Below, one piece after another: positions 7,406 to 12,516 of a stretch of DNA of 14,930 nucleotides. The DNA lies in the NCBI GenBank assembly GCA_934589225.1, contig CAKTNS010000052.1, positions 1-14,930 on the forward strand. The letters run 5' to 3'. The position numbers and the translations under genes were made by a program. The notes below the pieces were generated by a model. That model did no database searches, was not told the DNA's origin, and saw nothing but the letters and a program-made list of their open reading frames with translations. Every line of letters begins with the position of its first letter. The first letter of the stretch is position 1. This DNA is from an uncultured Oscillospiraceae bacterium. GTDB lineage: Bacteria > Bacillota > Clostridia > Oscillospirales > Oscillospiraceae.

Positions 7406-8795
7406 GTTCGTTCTGTTCCTTTCTTTGTGTTTTTCGGGCTTCCTGAATGCGTTCTGGTAGGACACCGGAACGCATGGCAATATCTCTACATAGTTTCACC
7501 TCCTGTCGCAATTGGCAAAGCTCTTTGGAAAGTGCGGTGATGGCGATGCTGATCTCAACAGAAGCTGCTTCATCCGATTTCACAGCCACAGTCCGCAGCT
7601 TGCGATAGAGCTGCTTTCGCTGAGAAGTCACCGATTCCATCCGACTTTCCAGTCCGCTTTGATATGAAGAAAGCTGCTGAGCGGTATCGATACGATTTGC
7701 CGCCAGCAGCCTTGCCTCCTGTGTGACGGCATCCAGCTTGATAAGATCCTCTCGAAGAAGAAAGTGGAGCCGTTTTTGATTCTGCTGTTTCTTTCGGGGA
7801 AATACGCCCAGCAGATAGCAGTAGTAAAAATACAATGCCCGGAAACCAGTCACCTTTTTACGGGACTGCCAATTTCCGGACAGGCGATAATGTGTTGGCT
7901 TTGAAACAGATTCCGGTAGAGGACGGACAGCTCTGGTTTGGTCCAGAATCCGCCTGCGGATACCCTCCAGGGTGTAGTCCTCCCCAAAATTCCGGGCAAG
8001 GCGGATAAACCGCTCCTTTCCCGGCGGGCGGACGGAAATATCCTTGCCCACCTTTATCTCGTAGCCCTTGCGGTGGAGTGCGTCAAAAAACTGCCGTTCC
8101 GTCACGGACTGCCGGATTGCATCATCAATATCAGAACGCACAAGCCCTCTCCAGGTTGGCCGCTGCTCCTGTTCAGCCCGCCACTCCCCGTAGTGCTTGC
8201 TCTTTCCGGGCTGAGGATTCTCAATGACAGAAAGGCCGTATTCCCGGCAGAGGGCATCTGATGTAGCTTGGAGTTCATGGTAGTCTTTGGCGGAACGGAA
8301 ATACTTTTTGCCGTCTACGAAAGAGACTGTGTTCAGCACAAAATGATTATGCAGATGGTTTGCTTTGTCCAGATGGGTAGCGACTACCACCTGATACCTG
8401 TTACCCCATAGCCGTTGCGCAAGCTCCATGCCAATCTTGTGGGCAATCTCCGGGGTGGCTTCTCCGGGAGCGAAGGACTGATACCCGTGATAGGCTATGG
8501 TGCCATCTTCCTTGCCAAATCGTTTTTTGACTGCCAGCATCTCGGCACGAGCGGTAGCGGGATGGCAGTTCACCCCGGATACAAAGCGTTCCAGAATGTC
8601 CGCATCTTCCCGGTGCTGTTCCGTCTTTCGGCTGTTTACGGCATAAGCAATTACATCGTCCAGACCTTGGCTGCATTCCGGAGACTGTACTTCGTTTCTG
8701 AAGAACCCCGGATTGGTGGTCTTGTCTGGGTTCTCGACATAGATCACTACCTTGCCAAGCCAACCATTGACACGCCAAATAGATGTAACCGCCAT
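7368..8795 (-). CDS. MOBP-type relaxase/mobilisation nuclease
   Basis: The 475-residue protein nicks oriT and stays covalently bound to the 5' end of the transferred strand. N-terminal candidates for the catalytic tyrosine are Y19 (VVIYVENPDKT) and Y51 (VIAYAVNSRKT). The metal-binding histidine motif HLHNHFVLNT has H147, H149 and H151, preceded by VVATHLDK. Residues 196-215 (PGKSKHYGEWRAEQE) and VRSDIDDAI are typical of the Clostridia ICE relaxase group. The C-terminal 120 residues are charged and probably coiled coil. I place the start at ATG 8795 (MAVTSIWRVNGWLGKVVIYV), with GGAG at 8807-8804 spaced by 8 nt. The start lies 2 nt after the mobC stop (TAGTAATG). An upstream start at 8822 lies within mobC without a ribosome site. 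Confidence 0.92.
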   Translation of the reverse strand: MAVTSIWRVNGWLGKVVIYVENPDKTTNPGFFRNEVQSPECSQGLDDVIAYAVNSRKTEQHREDADILERFVSGVNCHPATARAEMLAVKKRFGKEDGTIAYHGYQSFAPGEATPEIAHKIGMELAQRLWGNRYQVVVATHLDKANHLHNHFVLNTVSFVDGKKYFRSAKDYHELQATSDALCREYGLSVIENPQPGKSKHYGEWRAEQEQRPTWRGLVRSDIDDAIRQSVTERQFFDALHRKGYEIKVGKDISVRPPGKERFIRLARNFGEDYTLEGIRRRILDQTRAVRPLPESVSKPTHYRLSGNWQSRKKVTGFRALYFYYCYLLGVFPRKKQQNQKRLHFLLREDLIKLDAVTQEARLLAANRIDTAQQLSSYQSGLESRMESVTSQRKQLYRKLRTVAVKSDEAASVEISIAITALSKELCQLRQEVKLCRDIAMRSGVLPERIQEARKTQRKEQNEHDQFRRCSRTNR

Positions 8796-8797
8796 TA

Positions 8798-9145
8798 CTA
8801 TCGCTCCATAGGGCGGGGGCACACCACAGCTTCGGTAATCTGCGTCACCGCCGTCTGGAATTGAGAAACGGCAGCATCGTAACGCTGAACATCGATGACA
8901 TTCAGGGTGTGGGCTTTCTGCGCAATTTGGTTTAGATTGCTGCCAATGCGGTAGAGTTGTTGGGTCATGGCATAGTAATCGGGTAGAGGGGCATCCTGCG
9001 GAACGACACCATTGATAAGGTGGCGAAGGTACACCTCCTGAGATAGACGGGAACGGCGAACAGCTTTTAGGAATGCCTGATGTTCCTTGTTGTCCAACCG
9101 AACTTGGACTCGGTTGTTTCTCTTTCTGACTTCACTTCTGCTCAT
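8798..9145 (-). CDS. mobC: MobC relaxosome accessory protein
   Basis: A 115-residue basic protein. Its N-terminal part (RVQVRLDNKEHQAFLKAVRRSRLSQEVYLRHLI, residues 12-44) looks like a ribbon-helix-helix DNA-binding domain. The segment LYRIGSNLNQIAQKAHT (64-80) is the MobC family signature. MobC proteins bind near oriT, open the DNA and help the relaxase to nick. AAAGGA lies 7 nt before the ATG. The upstream intergenic region carries inverted repeats that are plausible binding sites for this protein. The stop codon lies 2 nt before the relaxase start, so both are made together. Confidence 0.92.
   Translation of the reverse strand: MSRSEVRKRNNRVQVRLDNKEHQAFLKAVRRSRLSQEVYLRHLINGVVPQDAPLPDYYAMTQQLYRIGSNLNQIAQKAHTLNVIDVQRYDAAVSQFQTAVTQITEAVVCPRPMER
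8804..8807 (-). promoter_or_regulatory. Ribosome binding site GGAG deciding the relaxase start
   Basis: GGAG lies inside the last codons of mobC, 8 nt before the ATG at 8795. It supports that start over the longer reading from 8822 and implies coupled translation of mobC and the relaxase. Confidence 0.65.
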
Positions 9146-9285
9146 AGAATCGTCCTTTCTTTAACTAAGGGTTACAGGGATTATCCCTGTCAAGCTGTCT
9201 TTGGGTGACCAAAGACGATGCTTGCTGGTATTGTGCAGTTCTGTTCTCCTTGCGGTTGAACAGTTTACCACCCGAAAAAAAATTG
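9146..9285. other. Candidate origin of transfer (oriT) region
   Basis: This 140-bp non-coding gap lies directly upstream of mobC and the relaxase gene, the usual place of oriT in MOBP elements. It holds three inverted repeats. ACAGGGAT/ATCCCTGT (9174-9181 and 9183-9190) is a perfect 8-bp repeat with one central base. GTCTTTGG/CCAAAGAC (9197-9204 and 9209-9216) is perfect with a 4-nt loop. CTGTTC/GAACAG (9241-9246 and 9258-9263) is a 6-bp repeat. An eight-A run lies at 9275-9282. The TTATCCCTG string resembles IncP-type nick regions (TATCCTG), so a nick near 9189 is possible but unproven. A TTGACA on the minus strand (9194-9189) could be a -35 element for mobC, but no good -10 follows. Confidence 0.55.
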
Positions 9286-10239
9286 TCAGCGTTCCAACAC
9301 CTTCCCGCTCCTGTGGGTGATGGGAATGCCCAGCTTCATGCAAAGGCAGTCGTTGTAGTCCTTGCCATAGGGCGGCGGCTGAACGGATACTTCATACCGC
9401 CCGGACAACATAGAAACAAACGCCTTTGCCGCCCGTCCGCCAGTAGCATCATTGTCCAGCCGGAGGACGATGGAATGAATTCCTGGATTCTCCGACAGAT
9501 ACCGTTTCAGAGCCAGCGGCATGGAGCTTTCTTGCAATTCCACCTTTGGCCTATAAACGCCGGCCAGGGAAACCAGATGCTCCCGGTTCCAGCTGCCGCC
9601 ATTCTGTTTGACTAGGGTAGCATAGGACAGCAGATCAATGGCACTTTCAAAAAGATGAACGGTGCCGCTGCCCGGTGCGGAGATGCTGAAAGAGTACCGT
9701 TTGTCGCTACCACTGGCATCTCCCACAAAGTCTGTCCCTACGCCTCTCAGGTTTGCGTACCTGGGCTTGCTGTACCGATCCAGTCCCACAAAAACCGCAT
9801 TGTGGTGGGGAAAGCTTTCATACAGCCGCCCGGTGCGAATGCAGAAATCAATGAGTTCTGCATCAATGCCACGGCTGCGGAGGTAGGCATAAACCCGGCT
9901 TGTATCAGGGCTGGCCCTTGGCAGCAACAGCACCTTTGGTTTTATCAGTTTCGGCGGTGCCTGCCTGGGCAGATAGGCCACCTGCCCGGTGATCCGCTCC
10001 ACAGCTTCCGTAAAGGGCAGCCCTCTGACTTTGATAAGATAATCCAGCGCATTATAGCCACCAAAGCCACGGGAAAACCAGTACCATTTCCCATTGGAAA
10101 TTTTGAGGGAATCATGCTCCCGTGTGCAGTAATGGTCGCCGCTAATATGAACCAGTTCGTCGGGTTCGCAGGCTTTCAGGTATGTTAGTAAATCTATCTG
10201 ACGGGCTTTTTCAATGGTTTCTGGTGGAATGAATGACAT
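9286..10239 (-). CDS. DUF3991/Toprim primase-like protein
   Basis: A 317-residue protein related to the DnaG-type primases of conjugative elements, which prime replacement-strand synthesis. The N-terminal part (residues 1-90) resembles the CHC2 zinc-finger region (SLKISNGKWYWFSRGFGGYNALDYLIKV), but the C-x2-H...C-x2-C ligands are not preserved: only C38 and H42 remain. The middle corresponds to DUF3991. The Toprim domain shows its acidic residues in HLFESAIDLLSY (E198) and LRLDNDATGG (D262 and D264), followed by the PYGKDYNDCL motif near residue 295. AAGGTG lies 7 nt before the ATG. A terminator lies just upstream of the start (10267-10305), so its own promoter is not evident. Confidence 0.85.
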   Translation of the reverse strand: MSFIPPETIEKARQIDLLTYLKACEPDELVHISGDHYCTREHDSLKISNGKWYWFSRGFGGYNALDYLIKVRGLPFTEAVERITGQVAYLPRQAPPKLIKPKVLLLPRASPDTSRVYAYLRSRGIDAELIDFCIRTGRLYESFPHHNAVFVGLDRYSKPRYANLRGVGTDFVGDASGSDKRYSFSISAPGSGTVHLFESAIDLLSYATLVKQNGGSWNREHLVSLAGVYRPKVELQESSMPLALKRYLSENPGIHSIVLRLDNDATGGRAAKAFVSMLSGRYEVSVQPPPYGKDYNDCLCMKLGIPITHRSGKVLER

Positions 10240-10266
10240 ATTGTTTCACCTTGCATCCTTTCTGAC

Positions 10267-10305
10267 AATAAAAAAGCCGAATGACCTAATACTGATCATT
10301 CGGCT
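10267..10305 (-). terminator. Rho-independent terminator after the XRE-ImmA gene
   Basis: A perfect 10-bp stem, AGCCGAATGA (10275-10284) with TCATTCGGCT (10296-10305), has an 11-nt loop. On the minus strand it is followed by TTTTTTATT. It should end transcription from the DUF5986/XRE-ImmA cassette before the primase gene. The 111 bp between it and the cassette stop codon hold no gene, only a minor 6-bp inverted repeat (GATCGT/ACGATC, 10374-10391). Confidence 0.85.
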
Positions 10306-10416
10306 AAATTGGCTATTTACTTGTATTTCTTGTTTTCGACGGAGAAAAGCATTCGTAGTCTTCGCAAATAGATGATCGTCAGTCAACGATCTTTTTCCAT
10401 TTTCTCCCGTACAGCT

Positions 10417-11613
10417 TTATATAATTTCAGGCTTTTTTAATTGCAGTAAGTGCGGGCGAACATCATCGACAGCCAGGGTTCCCTCATATAAATGTAACAA
10501 TTGCTCAATTTCGTCTGGATATAAACCAACACCATACTTTGAAAATAGGTCTAACATTTGTGCCGTATTTAAAATATGTTCATTTTTAAGAAGATCAATC
10601 GCTCCTTGAAAGATATTCTCACTCAGTAAAAATGGTTCATCACCTGGTTCTTTTTTTCTCCAGCCGTTTTTGGAGACTTGACGCATCATATATTGGAATT
10701 GATTGGCTGTAATGTATTCCAGCTGATTACATCGATACATCATTGACTGAATAGAAGATTTCCACTTTTTCTTTAGCCAAATATAGTACTTTACATCTGT
10801 TGGATACGCACGAACGTCTTTCCCAAAACTATCTCGTGGGAGGAGAAAGGCACTTGCAAAAACATTTGCTTCGAATTCACGGGTTCTGAACTCGTCTCTT
10901 GGAATGCTGTCAATGTCTTCGCTCCACGGATGAATTAAGATATGTGCCAACTCATGGGCCATGTCAAATCGGATACGGCCTTCTGGCTTTGAACCTTGAT
11001 CGACAGCGATAAAGCAAACATCTCTTTTTGCAACAATCGTACGCTGGCTGAATGCGTCAATACCATTTTCGTTTGTATCAAATCCCGTAACGATGATACC
11101 ATTAGATTCCAACACATATTGTAAATCTGTAATGGGGTTTGTTCCAAGATTCCAATATTCTCGAGTTGCTAAAGCAATTTGCTCAAGTTCTGCACACATT
11201 GCTTTGCAATCATCTTCATTTTCAATGTTGTATCCCCCGCTGTATTTTATATTTGGCAAATTGAGCGGTGGAAAATCAATGTAGTCCAGTAATGCTTCAT
11301 ATAATTTGGCAACATACTCCAATTTAACACTCTGTGACGTTCGGCTTAATTTTGATGCGCTACTGAGAGACCGAAAATAGGTTGCCGATGTTTTTGTTTT
11401 ACAGGGATCTTTCTGCAAGAAAAAATCATATGGAACATGAAGCGCTTGTGCTAATCTGAAACCACGTTCATATCCCGGTTCATTTTCGTCATTTTCATAT
11501 AATGAAATTGATTGCTTAGAAATGCCTGTTAAATCTTGAAGTGCTGCGAGGGTTATCCCCCGCAGCATACGAGCACTTTTCAGGCGTTCTCCCTGAAACC
11601 TTTTCTTATCCAT
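10417..11613 (-). CDS. XRE-family HTH regulator fused to ImmA/IrrE-type metallopeptidase
   Basis: A 398-residue two-domain protein. Residues 7-65 form an XRE/Cro-type helix-turn-helix (LKSARMLRGITLAALQDLTG, ISKQSISLYENDENEP). Residues about 130-265 are an ImmA/IrrE (COG2856) zinc peptidase domain with intact HELAH at 220-224 and the downstream EFEANVFASAFLLPR containing the likely third ligand E248. The last 130 residues are an extra helical region with no recognised motif. ImmA-type proteins cleave repressors in mobile elements, and XRE-ImmA fusions are often antitoxin or regulator partners of a neighbouring gene. AGGAG lies 8 nt before the ATG, 30 nt after the DUF5986 stop. The base composition is AT-richer than the transfer genes. 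It probably represses its own operon, acting at the inverted repeat upstream of the first gene. Confidence 0.9.
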   Translation of the reverse strand: MDKKRFQGERLKSARMLRGITLAALQDLTGISKQSISLYENDENEPGYERGFRLAQALHVPYDFFLQKDPCKTKTSATYFRSLSSASKLSRTSQSVKLEYVAKLYEALLDYIDFPPLNLPNIKYSGGYNIENEDDCKAMCAELEQIALATREYWNLGTNPITDLQYVLESNGIIVTGFDTNENGIDAFSQRTIVAKRDVCFIAVDQGSKPEGRIRFDMAHELAHILIHPWSEDIDSIPRDEFRTREFEANVFASAFLLPRDSFGKDVRAYPTDVKYYIWLKKKWKSSIQSMMYRCNQLEYITANQFQYMMRQVSKNGWRKKEPGDEPFLLSENIFQGAIDLLKNEHILNTAQMLDLFSKYGVGLYPDEIEQLLHLYEGTLAVDDVRPHLLQLKKPEII

Positions 11614-11643
11614 TGATTTGAACTCCTATTGCTAAAACTGGAA

Positions 11644-12384
11644 TTATCCCCTTTTTTCTTCTTCCCACAGTCCAGGCTTGATGCCAGGCTTGAGCTTTGT
11701 GAGGTTTCTAGTCGCCTTATTATGCTCGTTTTGCGAACTTTCTTCTGCATATGCTTCAGAAGTGAGTTGAGAGAAATCGGGTTTCCGAAGATGATTTAGA
11801 CTGTGTTCTTCAACAACATTGAACCATTGATCAAGCAAAATCAGTTTCACATCGACTAATTCATCATGTTTTGATTGGTATGCGATTACGCAATGGTGGT
11901 AGCCATCAAATGATTCCAAAGTGTCTCCAACAATATCTTCAAAATCTGCATTGTATGTATCATCATCAAAACCATCCATCTGGAAAAAAGATGTTTGTTG
12001 GAATTTTCCATTTAATTTCCTGTTTTCTTCGTAAAGAAGTGTTTGCAGAAAGTGCGGTTTCGCTCGGTGTTTCCGCGGGATTTGTTGTAAATTGCTCTGG
12101 GATGTTACACTAAATGTTAACTTGTGTTCGGGGTCAATTAATAAACGGCCTTTCCATCCATAGCGCTTAAATGGTAGCAATGTTCCACCTACAACAACTG
12201 CCTTATCGCGCAGATTCTGATTGATATAATCCCCCCGCAAAAAAGCAAGATAATTATCTGTCTCTAAGTGTCTTTCTTTTCGTTCTCGGGGGATGTCGTC
12301 AGTTACAGCCTGTTCTACTGCGCTTATTATGCTCGTAATAAGGCCAAGGTCAATGTCGATGATACTACTATCCGATAACTTCAT
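11644..12384 (-). CDS. DUF5986-family protein, partner of XRE-ImmA
   Basis: A 246-residue soluble protein without signal peptide, membrane segment or cysteine cluster. I recognise the DUF5986 pattern: LRGDYINQNLRDKA (49-62), FKRYGWKGRLLIDPEHKLTFSV (72-93), then IPRKHRAKPHFLQTLL and an acidic stretch at 135-155. The last 40 residues are polar and probably flexible. No catalytic motif is evident. A GGAGG lies 8 nt before the ATG, and the promoter and operator are just upstream. It is the first gene of a two-gene operon with the XRE-ImmA protein. This arrangement recurs in Bacillota mobile elements as far as I recall, and suggests a toxin-antitoxin, defence or regulator-substrate pair. Function is unknown. 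Confidence 0.8.
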   Translation of the reverse strand: MKLSDSSIIDIDLGLITSIISAVEQAVTDDIPRERKERHLETDNYLAFLRGDYINQNLRDKAVVVGGTLLPFKRYGWKGRLLIDPEHKLTFSVTSQSNLQQIPRKHRAKPHFLQTLLYEENRKLNGKFQQTSFFQMDGFDDDTYNADFEDIVGDTLESFDGYHHCVIAYQSKHDELVDVKLILLDQWFNVVEEHSLNHLRKPDFSQLTSEAYAEESSQNEHNKATRNLTKLKPGIKPGLWEEEKRG

Positions 12385-12403
12385 TCAAGTTTCCTCCGCA
12401 GTA

Positions 12404-12434
12404 AGATTATATCCAATATTTTTACATATAATCT
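12404..12434. promoter_or_regulatory. Candidate operator: perfect 9-bp inverted repeat over the -10 region
   Basis: AGATTATAT (12404-12412) and ATATAATCT (12426-12434) are perfect inverted repeats separated by 13 bp. They flank and cover the -10 element of the promoter for the DUF5986/XRE-ImmA operon. The centre-to-centre spacing of 22 bp, about two helix turns, fits a dimeric XRE-type repressor. Binding by the encoded HTH protein is inferred. Confidence 0.6.
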
Positions 12435-12446
12435 AAAATTTGTCAA
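12418..12446 (-). promoter_or_regulatory. Sigma-A-type promoter for the DUF5986/XRE-ImmA operon
   Basis: On the minus strand a consensus -35 TTGACA (12446-12441) is followed after 17 bp by AAAAAT (12423-12418), which matches the -10 consensus at four of six positions. A TGT directly before it gives an extended -10. The start codon lies about 34 nt downstream of the -10 element. The operator repeat overlaps this promoter. Confidence 0.65.
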
Positions 12447-12456
12447 GTACTTTTTG

Positions 12457-12470
12457 AGCAAATGTTTGCT
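12457..12470. repeat. Short palindrome upstream of the -35 element
   Basis: AGCAAA (12457-12462) and TTTGCT (12465-12470) form a 6-bp inverted repeat with a 2-bp centre, about 10 bp upstream of the -35 box. It could be a second regulator site. Short palindromes in AT-rich DNA are common, so support is weak. Confidence 0.3.
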
Positions 12471-12485
12471 AATTATCGATTGGAT

Positions 12486-12512
12486 GCAGGCAGCACACAT
12501 TGTACTGCCCGC
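12486..12512 (-). promoter_or_regulatory. Hairpin just after the helicase stop codon, no T-tract
   Basis: On the minus strand GCGGGCAG (12512-12505) pairs with CTGCCTGC (12493-12486), 8 bp including one G-U, with an 11-nt loop. It starts 4 nt after the helicase stop. The following bases (ATCCAATCGAT) are not a T-run, so it is at best a weak terminator or an mRNA 3'-end stabiliser. Confidence 0.4.
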
Positions 12513-12516
12513 ATAA

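Noticed and set aside
9189..9194. TTGACA on the minus strand as a mobC promoter -35
   Set aside because: No acceptable -10 lies 16-18 bp downstream. The bases are part of the inverted repeat, so I did not call a promoter.
9161..9343. 60-aa minus-strand reading frame over the oriT candidate
   Set aside because: It starts inside the primase gene in another frame, has no ribosome site, and covers the inverted repeats. It looks like chance.
12486..12512. Hairpin after the helicase stop as a rho-independent terminator
   Set aside because: No T-tract follows on the transcribed strand, so it is listed only as a hairpin.
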